A program made the position numbers and the translations under genes. A DNA stretch of 64,000 nucleotides from SIG307 sp964545045. Lineage in GTDB: Bacteria > Bacillota > Clostridia > Lachnospirales > Lachnospiraceae. Positions within the stretch are counted from its first letter, which is position 1; each line of letters opens with the position of its first letter. The stretch lies in assembly GCA_964545045.1 (NCBI GenBank), contig CAZJEN010000013.1:1-64000 (forward strand), read 5' to 3'. Under the pieces are notes generated by a model, which worked only from the letters and a program-made list of their open reading frames with translations, ran no database searches and was not told the origin of the DNA. Below are positions 44,094-52,331 of this stretch, piece by piece.

Positions 44094-45464
44094 TTACTTC
44101 TCCCAATCCACATACATCGGGGTCAAAAACTCTCCCTCCGCACTATCCTTTGGGACATAGAGCAAGTCATCCTTAAAAGCAAGCAGAGAGGTCACATATT
44201 GCATAGCGTACAAGGACTGCACAAACGGCAATCTGCTAACTTCCTTTAAGTGCTTCGGCAGCTTCTCTCCATGCAGCTTCTTAAGTTCCTCCTTAAGCCG
44301 TGCGTACCCAGGCTGAAGCTTTGCCGCAATGTCTGCAAAGACCTCTGTGTACAAAGCTTTCAGCTGTGTACCGGTCATAACTACAAACTGCGGAACTACC
44401 CTTTCTCCCTGCACTCTCACGTAACCCTGTTCCACAAGCTTTGCCAGGTCATGCTTACGCTCCTCCCCCACAAAGGAAATATCGAACTCCTTACTCACAA
44501 GCTCTACAAGTAGCCGGTTCATCCGATCATTCTCCGGGGTAAACCGGTCTATCATGTCAATAATACCGGAGTATTCGAAATTGTAAAGTCCGAACCAGGA
44601 AAATCCTTCGTCCTTTAACGGCCCGTTATAAGCAAAACCACGGTTGTCCACTTCCCACGACTGAATCAGGTCACTGTCATCCAGATATCCTAACGGGAAA
44701 TACCTTCCGCCGTCCGGACGAATCGGATGCTCCAGCTTTCTGTCTTCATCTTCATACTGATAATACCCGCAAAAGGTATAAATCAGTACCCACAGTAGTT
44801 TCTCCATCGGCAAATCACTTCCGTGAAATCCCACCGCACGGATTTTATCCTCTGCCTCTAAAAGCCCCTTTACAATTACATCCGACACCTGCTTCCGGAG
44901 CCTGCCGTACACCTTATAGCACTCCTGCTTTTCGGTTTGACGTTTCATATCCTCTGCCATCTCCTTTTTCAATTTCTGTCTCGTATCATGAAGATGCCAT
45001 TTCACGGCACTTTCGCTGATACCGAGCTTTTCTGCGATTGTCTTCTGAGGCAGTCCGTCAATGTAAAAGGTAACCAAAATCTCCCGTTGCAAATAATTTA
45101 GTCTGCTGACCTGTTTGCGGAGCTGTGTAATCATCAGCTTCTGCTCTTCCCTCTCTGCCAGTTCTCCCGCAAAGTCGGATTCGTCACGCAAATCCTCCTC
45201 TAAAGGGCACATCACATAATGCGCACTCTTCCGCAAACTATGGCACCATACATACCGGGCAATCTTCCATACAAAATGCTCCACCTGCTCGATTCGTTTC
45301 CCTTCCGCGGTGCTTTTCTGTATGGCAGAAAAAATCTGTACCATCACTTCCTGAGTCAGTTCCTCCGCCCGGTCGCTGTCTCCGCACTTTTTGTACGCCC
45401 ATTTTAAAATCTGTAACGAGTATTCTTTTGTAATTTCTTCAAACAATTGATTTTTCACTTGCAA
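44094..45464 (-). CDS. Sigma-70-family (ECF-like) factor with long C-terminal extension
   Basis: A 456-residue protein. Residues 1-175 are an ECF-type sigma factor: region 2 (GDSDRAEELTQEVMVQIFSA) and region 4 (QREILVTFYIDGLPQKTIAE, SESAVKWHLHDTRQKLKKEM). The other ~280 residues form an extension of unknown fold, rich in aromatic residues (FCGYYQYEDEDRKLEHPIRP). The start is a TTG with CGGAGG six bases upstream; no ATG fits. A palindrome, TCACTTAATAAGTGA (45499-45513), lies upstream and could be its operator. Such extensions may act as built-in sensors in place of an anti-sigma factor; this is inference. Confidence 0.85.
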   Translation of the reverse strand: MQVKNQLFEEITKEYSLQILKWAYKKCGDSDRAEELTQEVMVQIFSAIQKSTAEGKRIEQVEHFVWKIARYVWCHSLRKSAHYVMCPLEEDLRDESDFAGELAEREEQKLMITQLRKQVSRLNYLQREILVTFYIDGLPQKTIAEKLGISESAVKWHLHDTRQKLKKEMAEDMKRQTEKQECYKVYGRLRKQVSDVIVKGLLEAEDKIRAVGFHGSDLPMEKLLWVLIYTFCGYYQYEDEDRKLEHPIRPDGGRYFPLGYLDDSDLIQSWEVDNRGFAYNGPLKDEGFSWFGLYNFEYSGIIDMIDRFTPENDRMNRLLVELVSKEFDISFVGEERKHDLAKLVEQGYVRVQGERVVPQFVVMTGTQLKALYTEVFADIAAKLQPGYARLKEELKKLHGEKLPKHLKEVSRLPFVQSLYAMQYVTSLLAFKDDLLYVPKDSAEGEFLTPMYVDWEK

Positions 45465-45542
45465 GTCCTGCCTCCGTAATTCCTTTTTTCACAGCTGTTC
45501 ACTTAATAAGTGACAGGAGATGGGCAAAGGTTAGGAAAAAAA

Positions 45543-46892
45543 TTAAAATCGTAAACTTTTATCATTTGTTGCAACATCAAAAAACATAATATAATAAATC
45601 GGAATGTAGATAATCTTCCCCTTCCGCATAACCTCTCTTTCATTTGATACAACGAACGCTTTTTGAATATGATAATCCTCATTCTGAACAAATGCATTCA
45701 ACGCACTGTGCACAGTATAATCTTTTCCGGATTTCACCTCAATCGGCACAGCGGAAAGGCTGTCATAATCATCAATGAGATAGTCCACCTCTCCCTTACT
45801 TCGATTATCATAGTAGAACAATTTATGACCGTGGGCAATTAACTCACTCGCTACTGCCGTTTCGTATACCGCACCCATATTGATACTTCTTGTATCATCC
45901 AGAATCGCCCGGATATTATTTCCATATAAAATCCCGGTAAGAATCCCCACATCATTTAAATACAGCTTCAGTAAATTTTTTCCCGTAGATTCGATAAGAG
46001 GAAATACAGGAGTAGAAATTGCCTGCACGTTGAGTGCTATCCCTGCACTGATGAGATAATCAAACTCATCCTGATAATCATTGAAGGTTTTTCCTCTTTT
46101 ATTCTCAATGTTTTGTGCCACAATACGCTTCTTCTTATTCTCCATATTGGACGGAATAAGATCGTAGATTCTACGAATTTTCAGCTTCTTTTCCTCATCA
46201 TACTTAGAGGCATCCGCCGCATAATAATCACGGATTTCATTTTGAATCTCCCGCACGGATTGAATGTTTTTTTCCTCCAGATACGAATTCACCGCATCCG
46301 GTAACCCTCCCACAAGCAAAAACTTCCGGAACAGCTCCATCATCTTGTTATGCATCGACTCCTCCAACGCCTCCAACCGCTCGAACTTTTTCCGCATGGA
46401 AGAAATAACCAACTCATTCATTCCGTTGGCATACAAAAATTCCTCAAAATCCAGAGGAAACATTCTTACCTTGCGAATACTTCCCATCGGAATCGAAGTG
46501 GTCTGTGATAGTGTAACGCCGAGAAGCGAACCACTTGCGATGTACGTAAACTTATTATCCTGCACCAAAAATTTCAATAATGTAAGCAGGTGCGGATATG
46601 CCTGAATTTCATCAATAAAAATCAGAGTATTCTCTTTCTCTTTCATTTTACTGCCATGTAACATGCTAACCTGTAGATAAAAATCTTCCACGGTTTTCGT
46701 ATTTGCAAAAAGCCCGTCTCCCAATAAATCTTCTACCATATTGATTTCAACAAAATTCTCGAAAAGCTTCTTTCCTACATAACGAATAATATACGTCTTT
46801 CCAACCTGACGTGCACCGTCAATCAAAAGTACCTTTGGAGAATCGGATTTTAAATGCTCCTCTATCAATGACTCTATCTTTCGGTATAACAT
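45543..46892 (-). CDS. AAA-type ATPase with DUF4143 domain
   Basis: A 449-residue protein. The N-terminal AAA domain has Walker A GARQVGKTY near residue 28 and Walker B LIFIDEIQAYP near residue 86; the C-terminal part matches DUF4143, a nuclease-like fold, with GEVDYLIDD and VPIEVKSGKDY. These are widespread in anaerobes; many copies vary between strains, and their function is unknown. The E..D..ExK pattern resembles PD-(D/E)XK nucleases. The ATG at 46892 follows GGAGG. Its promoter contains four evenly spaced repeats. Confidence 0.88.
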   Translation of the reverse strand: MLYRKIESLIEEHLKSDSPKVLLIDGARQVGKTYIIRYVGKKLFENFVEINMVEDLLGDGLFANTKTVEDFYLQVSMLHGSKMKEKENTLIFIDEIQAYPHLLTLLKFLVQDNKFTYIASGSLLGVTLSQTTSIPMGSIRKVRMFPLDFEEFLYANGMNELVISSMRKKFERLEALEESMHNKMMELFRKFLLVGGLPDAVNSYLEEKNIQSVREIQNEIRDYYAADASKYDEEKKLKIRRIYDLIPSNMENKKKRIVAQNIENKRGKTFNDYQDEFDYLISAGIALNVQAISTPVFPLIESTGKNLLKLYLNDVGILTGILYGNNIRAILDDTRSINMGAVYETAVASELIAHGHKLFYYDNRSKGEVDYLIDDYDSLSAVPIEVKSGKDYTVHSALNAFVQNEDYHIQKAFVVSNEREVMRKGKIIYIPIYYIMFFDVATNDKSLRF

Positions 46893-46908
46893 AAAAACAC
46901 CTCCATAC

Positions 46909-47019
46909 TGACATTTCAATTATATTATACCCTGTTTTTTATGACATTTCAATATCTTTTCACTTTGGTTTTTATGACATTTCAATGCAAATATCACTCT
47001 ACCTTTGTGATATTTCAAA
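46909..47019 (-). repeat. Four 12-bp iterons at exact 33-bp period in the ATPase promoter
   Basis: TGACATTTCAAT occurs at 46909-46920, 46942-46953 and 46975-46986, and a variant TGATATTTCAAA at 47008-47019. The spacing start to start is 33, 33 and 33 bp, about three helical turns. Each copy contains a TGA-N4-TCA dyad. Spacers of 21 bp are unrelated and AT-rich. Confidence 0.9.
46924..46952 (-). promoter_or_regulatory. Promoter of the AAA/DUF4143 gene within the iterons
   Basis: On the minus strand TTGAAA (46947-46952), a 17-bp spacer and consensus TATAAT (46924-46929). The -35 is inside the second iteron and the first iteron covers the transcription start region, so a protein bound to the repeats should block or control this promoter. 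Confidence 0.75.
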
Positions 47020-47058
47020 AAAAATCTCTCTCAGACCTGTTGCAAGGTCCAAGGGAGG
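47017..47058 (-). terminator. Terminator after the pfkB remnant
   Basis: On the minus strand CTCCCTTGGACCT pairs imperfectly with AGGTCTGAGAGAG and is followed by eight T residues. It ends transcription from the GNAT gene and the pfkB remnant, just before the iteron array. Confidence 0.7.
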
Positions 47059-47069
47059 CTTTTCTTTAT

Positions 47070-47228
47070 CTATTTCCCGGCCGTCTCCATAAGTATCTTC
47101 ACTTGCTCCATTGTCGGCGGATTCAGTGGCAACGGGAATCCGGAAATCGCAATGGCGGAGCAGGCATTTGAAAAGCGTACCAGCTCATCGTCCTTCATGC
47201 CATGGAGCAAAGCATAAACGCAGCCTGC
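47070..47228 (-). pseudogene. C-terminal remnant of a PfkB-family sugar kinase
   Basis: Directly after the TAA of the GNAT gene, with no gap, an open frame reads AGCVYALLHGMKDDELVRFS, then NACSAIAISGFPLPLNPPTM, and ends at TAG (47070-47072). This matches the last ~50 residues of PfkB-type kinases, where the family has the SNACGAIA helix near the C-terminus. No start codon, ribosome site or catalytic GxGD motif is present, so only the tail survives. The junction at the GNAT stop points to a deletion or insertion that removed the front of the kinase gene. Confidence 0.75.
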
Positions 47229-48155
47229 TTATTTTTTATAAATCAAAGAATACACTTTTGTATCATATCCTATCTTCTTATAAAACTCATTTCCTCCACC
47301 GGTCAGAAATCTGCCGCCCATCTCCTTAAATGTCCGGTAATGCTTGGTCAGTGCCGCTGCTGCCAAGCCCCGGTGCTGGTATTCCGGTATAGTACATAAA
47401 GGCTCCAGATAAGCAAGCTTATTTTCCTCTCCCCACCACATGCCGGCAAAACACGCATATTCTCCGTTTTCGTCAGCAATGGCAACGCTGTATTCATAAG
47501 TGGAATGGGGCGGCGGCGCCATCACGTTTCCCCAAACTCCCAGATAGGACTTGTATGTACTCCAGTCCGCACTCTCATTCGGAACAGTCCAGTTTTCAAA
47601 CGGTCCCAATTCCCATTCGTTAAAGCTTTTCCACATACACCTTGCCAGTTTTAACGCATCAATTTCCTCCGGCTCCACAAAATGAAAACCTTCCGGAAGT
47701 TCATAATTCAAGGATGATTTTGTCATATCCAACCGATATTCCCGTTCTTTATCACTCAGCTTATACCCATACTTTTCGGCAGCCTCCATCAGCGCCGTCT
47801 GACATTCCGAAAAGACAAACTCTTTTTCTCCAAGATACGACGGAAACGCTTCGTCCGCATAGGCTATCATCTCCTCCGCCAACTGTTCATAACCCTGGCG
47901 CAACACAAAGTGAATGTTGGTTACTGGATTTTCATAAAAAACAAATCCAACCACCACATCCTCATCCAGCCAAAAACGGCATAAATGCAAATAATTTTTA
48001 TCCATCCACATAGAAGTTAACGCATATTCAAAAAACGGTGCCTCCACACTTTCCGTCCCTTTATCATCCACCGCCTCATAGGCTTCTACCATAAAATCCC
48101 ACGCCATATTGACATCCGAAAGCACCTGAAACTGCTTTGTCGTTATCTTTCCCAT
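47229..48155 (-). CDS. GNAT-family N-acetyltransferase
   Basis: A 308-residue protein. The C-terminal ~130 residues are a GNAT domain: the acetyl-CoA loop is in CTIPEYQHRGLAAAALTKHY (Q-x-x-G-x-A pattern) near residue 265. The N-terminal ~150 residues look like a second, degenerate GNAT-like domain, giving a tandem arrangement. The substrate is unknown. The upstream region holds overlapping palindromes, and the stop is fused to a broken kinase gene, suggesting recent rearrangement. Confidence 0.85.
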   Translation of the reverse strand: MGKITTKQFQVLSDVNMAWDFMVEAYEAVDDKGTESVEAPFFEYALTSMWMDKNYLHLCRFWLDEDVVVGFVFYENPVTNIHFVLRQGYEQLAEEMIAYADEAFPSYLGEKEFVFSECQTALMEAAEKYGYKLSDKEREYRLDMTKSSLNYELPEGFHFVEPEEIDALKLARCMWKSFNEWELGPFENWTVPNESADWSTYKSYLGVWGNVMAPPPHSTYEYSVAIADENGEYACFAGMWWGEENKLAYLEPLCTIPEYQHRGLAAAALTKHYRTFKEMGGRFLTGGGNEFYKKIGYDTKVYSLIYKK

Positions 48156-48185
48156 AAAATATTCCTTCTTTCGTTTTTTAAACTA

Positions 48186-48220
48186 ACTTATAAGTAATTT
48201 ACTTTAGAGTTAATTACTCT
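48186..48220 (-). promoter_or_regulatory. Overlapping palindromes upstream of the GNAT gene
   Basis: Three dyads overlap or abut: ACTTATAAGT (48186-48195), AAGTAATTTACTT (48192-48204) and AGAGTTAATTACTCT (48206-48220). They lie 30-65 bp before the GNAT start, a normal operator position. No clear promoter hexamers were assigned. Confidence 0.45.
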
Positions 48221-48249
48221 TATGACATCTTATAGAGCTTGCACTCATA

Positions 48250-49104
48250 TCACTTTATAAACTCTAATTTCCCACCAATCAGAATCCCCTTTGCATCCGT
48301 CCCGTGTCCGATCTTTCTTGTAACCGCTATCGGTACTTCTTTGCCTGCAATCCTCTTCACAAGCTCTTCTATCCCCGGTGTGCACTTCTCGGATTCCATT
48401 TCCGTAAAGGTTCCCAAAAGAATCCCTGCCACTTTTTCAAAAGCTCCTAATTGCTGTAGCTGACACAAGTATGTCTCCATCTTGGCAACGGTTCCGCTAT
48501 AGCTTTCCAAAAGCAATATCTTACCGCTCAAATCCGGCATATACTCCGTTCCCGCCAGCTTTAAAAAGCACCGGATATTTCCTCCTACCACAACTCCGTG
48601 CATCTCCCTCTGTTGAATAAACTCATACTCCCATTCAAACAAATTCGTACCGCTTTGCAAAACGGTATTTCTAAAATCAGTAATTTGGACTTCTTTGCAA
48701 TCATAGAGCAGATTTCGGATTTGATACAGCACGGAAGCCTTCCCCGTTTTCGCATAAATGGCATTCAACACCGTCGTCAAGTCACTGTAACCCCAAAACA
48801 ATTTCGAACTGTTTGCTATAATATCATAGTCAAGATAAGGCAATATTCCATTTGCCACATCCCCGCCGGAAATATCGAAGATTCCCTTTATGGAATCATC
48901 CTGGTAGAACTCCATCAAGGCATCCGCCCGTTCCCTTGCAGTCCCACTGAACACATCCTCTTTCTCGTAAATGTATTTACTGAATACAGGCTGTAAACCC
49001 ATCTCCCGTAATGTAGTCTCCAGACATTTCAACTTTTCCGCGTAGTATTGTTTCTGTCCGTTGGAACAACAGACAATACCGATTTTATCTCCGCTATTTA
49101 ACAT
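48250..49104 (-). CDS. S66-family LD-carboxypeptidase (LdcA/MccF-like)
   Basis: A 284-residue serine peptidase of family S66. The nucleophile is in GYSDLTTVLNAIY, the glutamate in LLLESYSGTVAKMETYL and the histidine near the end in KIGHGTDAKGI. Members either trim L,D-peptide bonds in recycled muropeptides or cleave microcin C7-type nucleotide-peptides (MccF). There is no signal peptide, consistent with a cytoplasmic enzyme. The ATG at 49104 is preferred over a GTG five codons upstream because GAGGTG fits as its ribosome site. Confidence 0.88.
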   Translation of the reverse strand: MLNSGDKIGIVCCSNGQKQYYAEKLKCLETTLREMGLQPVFSKYIYEKEDVFSGTARERADALMEFYQDDSIKGIFDISGGDVANGILPYLDYDIIANSSKLFWGYSDLTTVLNAIYAKTGKASVLYQIRNLLYDCKEVQITDFRNTVLQSGTNLFEWEYEFIQQREMHGVVVGGNIRCFLKLAGTEYMPDLSGKILLLESYSGTVAKMETYLCQLQQLGAFEKVAGILLGTFTEMESEKCTPGIEELVKRIAGKEVPIAVTRKIGHGTDAKGILIGGKLEFIK

Positions 49105-49130
49105 TCCGTAACACCTCACTGTGACAAACT

Positions 49131-49171
49131 AAAAACGCTTCCCCGGAACAATTTCAATTCCAAGGAAGCGT
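49131..49171 (-). terminator. Terminator of pyrF
   Basis: On the minus strand ACGCTTCC pairs with GGAAGCGT, with an inner GGAA/TTCC pair, and is followed by TTTTAG. It lies 12 bp past the pyrF stop. Confidence 0.8.
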
Positions 49172-49182
49172 CGCTTTACATT

Positions 49183-50106
49183 TTACTTTCTTAACGCACT
49201 TGCAATGTCCTCGCGCATGTCGATCACAGCCTGTCTGGATGCGTCTGCGAAGTTCTCTTCCCCAAACTTTGCGTAAGCCTCCTGCTTGTAAGCTGCAATA
49301 ATACCACGGGAGGAGTTTACGATAGCACCGAGACCGTCTTCATTGAAGTAGTGAACCAGGTCAGCCGCTTTACCGCCCTGTGCACCGTAGCCCGGTACAA
49401 GGATGAAGCTCTTCGGCATAATCTTACGAAGCACCTTACCCATTTCCGGATAAGTTGCACCTACTACCGCACCGATGTTGCTGTAGTCGCCGTCCATGCA
49501 GTCAGCACCCCACTCGGCCACCTTTTCACCGACGTACTCGTACAGCGGTCTGCCGTCGATTAAGCGATCCTGGAACTCACCGCTGGACGGATTGGAGGTC
49601 TTAACAAGGATAAATAATCCCTTATTCTCTTCCTTACAAATCTTTACGAACGGATTCACACCGTCACTGCCGAGATACGGATTTACCGTAACAAAATCTT
49701 CGTCAAACGGATAGTAGCTCTTGCTGCCTACCGCAACCTTACCGAGATGCCCTACTGCGTAAGCTTCGGAGGTGGAACCGATGTCACCGCGCTTAATATC
49801 GCCGATAACCACAAGGCCCTTTTCCTTACAATACTCCACAGTCTTCTTGAAGGCAATGAGGCCCGGAATACCGAACTGCTCATACATTGCCACCTGCGGC
49901 TTTACAGCCGGAATCAAATCATAGGTAGCATCCACAATGGCCTTATTGAACTGCCAGATTGCTTCTGCTGCACCCTCTAAGGTCTCGCCAAACTCTGCGA
50001 ATGCCTTTTCCTTTACCTGGTTCGGTACATAGGAAAGCATCGGGTCAAGTCCCACAACAATCGGTGCATTTGTCTTCTGAATCTTCGTAATAAGCTCTTT
50101 TACCAT
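49183..50106 (-). CDS. pyrF: Orotidine 5'-phosphate decarboxylase (type 2)
   Basis: A 307-residue enzyme of the longer type-2 PyrF class. It shows PIVVGLDPMLSYVP near the start and the catalytic VVIGDIKRGDIGSTSEAYA (D-x-K-R-x-D), with the phosphate-gripper GYGAQGGKAADL near the C-terminus. It converts OMP to UMP, the last step of pyrimidine synthesis. It has its own promoter although pyrC lies just upstream; no PyrR-type leader was recognised. The ATG follows AAAGGAG. Confidence 0.96.
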   Translation of the reverse strand: MVKELITKIQKTNAPIVVGLDPMLSYVPNQVKEKAFAEFGETLEGAAEAIWQFNKAIVDATYDLIPAVKPQVAMYEQFGIPGLIAFKKTVEYCKEKGLVVIGDIKRGDIGSTSEAYAVGHLGKVAVGSKSYYPFDEDFVTVNPYLGSDGVNPFVKICKEENKGLFILVKTSNPSSGEFQDRLIDGRPLYEYVGEKVAEWGADCMDGDYSNIGAVVGATYPEMGKVLRKIMPKSFILVPGYGAQGGKAADLVHYFNEDGLGAIVNSSRGIIAAYKQEAYAKFGEENFADASRQAVIDMREDIASALRK

Positions 50107-50147
50107 AGTAGTCTCCTTTTTCTGCCCTCCGGCAGTTGTTTTCTTAT

Positions 50148-50210
50148 AAACGGCCTATCCCGTTTGCACATTCTTTCGAACATTTTAGCACAGAAAGCTG
50201 TCTTTCGCAA
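50148..50210 (-). promoter_or_regulatory. Promoter and leader hairpin of pyrF
   Basis: On the minus strand TTGCGA (50205-50210), a 17-bp spacer and TAAAAT (50182-50187). Downstream in the leader AAACGG and CCGTTT (50148-50165) form a short hairpin of unknown role. Confidence 0.55.
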
Positions 50211-50238
50211 GCCCTGTTACTGTAAGAATGCTTCGATA

Positions 50239-51531
50239 TTATCTTCTCTCGTAAGTAATCTTACCTTCGCATAGAGTCATATACACCTTACCCTTGACCT
50301 TCTTGCCGCCGAACGGTGTATTCTTACCCTTGGAGAAAAACTCCTCCGGATTAATCACATACTCCTCTTCCGGTGCCACAATGGCGATATCCGCATAGTA
50401 TCCTTCTGCCAAACCACCGATTTCTTTGTCTCTTCCCAGTACCTTTGCCGGGTTGTAACTCATACATTTCGCCAGCTGCATCGGACTCATACCGTACTGC
50501 TTTACCAACACCGTATTACTGAGGGCATAAGCCGTCTCAGAGCCTACGATTCCGAACGGGGATCCAATCATGGAACCACTCTTTTCCTCAGCAGAATGCG
50601 GCGCATGGTCCGTGGAAATCACCTCCATGGTACCGTCTAACAGACCCGCAATCAGCGCCTTTACATCCTCTTTTCCCCGAAGTGGCGGATTCATCTTGAA
50701 CATAGACAAATCCCCGGTAATATCCTCGTCACACATTGCAAAATGATGCGGACAAACCTCTGCGGTTACGTCAATGCCTTTTTCCTTTGCAAAGCGCACG
50801 AAATCCACACTGTACTTGGTGGAGCAATGGCACAGATGAAGCTTTGCGCCGGTCTCCTCCGCCAATAAAATATCACGCATGGTAATAATATCCTCTACCG
50901 CATTTGTGATGCCCGGAAGCCCCAGTTCGTCAGCCTTTGCACCCGCATTCATCACGCCGCCCCGTACCAAGGAAATCTCTTCACAATGAGCAAATACCGG
51001 CAGTCCGGCTTCTTTTGCCCGCTTCATTCCTTCCGCATATACCACCGGATTCATCACAGACTTTCCGTCCTCGGACACCGCTGCCGCTCCGGCCTTTGCC
51101 ATTGCCTCGATATCCGAAAGTTCCGTACCGCTCTGACCGAGGGTCACCGCACCTACCGGAAGCACACGAACCTTACCGGCCTCCTTTGCCTTTTGAAGCA
51201 CCGTCTGCACCACCTCGGCACAGTCTGTCGCCGGCTTCGTATTCGGCATCGGACAAACCGTGGTATAACCACCTGCCGCCGCGGCCGCGGAACCGGTAGC
51301 AATAGTCTCCTTATACTCAAGGCCCGGTTCTCTGTAATGTACATGCAAATCAATAAAGCCCGGAAGTACCTGCTTTCCCGTAGCATCCACTACGCGTTCT
51401 GCCTTTGCTTCGCCCTCTTCAATCTTCTCCGCCACGCGTACAATCTTCTTATCGTCCGTCAAAAGATCAAACTGTCCCTCACGACCGGTCACCGGGTCAA
51501 TTACATAACCGTTTTTAATTAAAATTCTCAT
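50239..51531 (-). CDS. pyrC: Dihydroorotase
   Basis: A 430-residue class I dihydroorotase. The metal-binding start IDLHVHYREPG is followed by EYKETI, and the carbamylated-lysine and histidine motifs and STDHAPHSAEEK are present near residue 310. It closes carbamoyl aspartate to dihydroorotate. It starts 15 bp after the truA stop and is probably transcribed with it. Hydantoinase-type relatives are the alternative, but the pyrF neighbour supports dihydroorotase. Confidence 0.95.
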   Translation of the reverse strand: MRILIKNGYVIDPVTGREGQFDLLTDDKKIVRVAEKIEEGEAKAERVVDATGKQVLPGFIDLHVHYREPGLEYKETIATGSAAAAAGGYTTVCPMPNTKPATDCAEVVQTVLQKAKEAGKVRVLPVGAVTLGQSGTELSDIEAMAKAGAAAVSEDGKSVMNPVVYAEGMKRAKEAGLPVFAHCEEISLVRGGVMNAGAKADELGLPGITNAVEDIITMRDILLAEETGAKLHLCHCSTKYSVDFVRFAKEKGIDVTAEVCPHHFAMCDEDITGDLSMFKMNPPLRGKEDVKALIAGLLDGTMEVISTDHAPHSAEEKSGSMIGSPFGIVGSETAYALSNTVLVKQYGMSPMQLAKCMSYNPAKVLGRDKEIGGLAEGYYADIAIVAPEEEYVINPEEFFSKGKNTPFGGKKVKGKVYMTLCEGKITYERR

Positions 51532-51546
51532 CGTACTCTTTCCTTT

Positions 51547-52320
51547 CTATTTCTCCGTCACATCATACCGTACTTCCGACAAAAACAGACCTCTTGCTTC
51601 AATGGTCTCTCCCGCCGCTTCTCTGTCACCGGTAGTCAAAAGCTTCTGTACTGCCTCCGGCTCCATTTCTCCCTTACCGACAGCCAGGAGCGTACCTACC
51701 AGAATCCGCACCATATGCGGCCAGAAATCATCCGCCGTAAAGGAGAATAAAATCTCGCAATCGTCCCCGTAAATCGTAATATCCTTCATCACACGCACCG
51801 TAGACTTTTTCATCTTACGATTATCGGAAAAGGCCTTAAAATCGTGTCCGCCCAACAAATACTCCGCTGCCTTTTTCATCCTTTCGATGTCCGGACGCTT
51901 AAAGCAATAATAATTGTACTTCCGGTCAAATACCGACGGCACATCTCCCACCGTCACCTTGTACTCATACACAAACTCCTTGGCAAGATAAGACGCATGG
52001 AACCGGTCCGGCATCTCACAAGCCTCTAACACCGCGATATCCATCGGCAGATAACGGTTTAAGTACTGCTTAATTTCCGTTACGCTCATGGTAGTCGTCG
52101 TATGGAAATTGGCAATCTGCCCGTAGGCATGGGCTCCCGGTTCGGTCCGTGCCGCGCCGATGACTTCCACAGGCTTTCCTTCCAGTTTCGCCAGCACCTC
52201 CTCCAGTTTTCCCTGAATGGTTACCATACGGTCCTTCCCCGCAATTTTCTGCCATCCGGCATAACGGGACCCGTCATATTCCAATGTCAGCTTAATATTT
52301 CTTGTTCTTTCCTGTTGCAT
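51547..52320 (-). CDS. truA: TruA-type tRNA pseudouridine synthase with Glu at the catalytic position
   Basis: A 257-residue TruA-like protein. It opens with LTLEYDGSRYAGWQ and keeps FVYEYKV and ADDFWPHMVRILVGTLLAVG, all typical. The catalytic motif, normally R-T-D-x-G-V-H, reads RTEPGAHA at residues 58-65; the codon for residue 60 is GAA, so the essential aspartate is a glutamate. TruA makes pseudouridine at tRNA positions 38-40. Activity of this protein is uncertain. A second, canonical TruA elsewhere in the genome would be expected. It is co-oriented with pyrC, 15 bp downstream. Confidence 0.85.
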   Translation of the reverse strand: MQQERTRNIKLTLEYDGSRYAGWQKIAGKDRMVTIQGKLEEVLAKLEGKPVEVIGAARTEPGAHAYGQIANFHTTTTMSVTEIKQYLNRYLPMDIAVLEACEMPDRFHASYLAKEFVYEYKVTVGDVPSVFDRKYNYYCFKRPDIERMKKAAEYLLGGHDFKAFSDNRKMKKSTVRVMKDITIYGDDCEILFSFTADDFWPHMVRILVGTLLAVGKGEMEPEAVQKLLTTGDREAAGETIEARGLFLSEVRYDVTEK

Positions 52321-52331
52321 GACTTTTCTCC

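Noticed and set aside
46909..47019. Possible CRISPR array from the regularly spaced repeats
   Set aside because: Repeats are only 12 bp, spacers 21 bp, no cas genes are near and a promoter runs through the array.
50107..50181. A PyrR-type attenuator in the pyrF leader
   Set aside because: The short AAACGG/CCGTTT hairpin lacks the PyrR-binding consensus and a following terminator.
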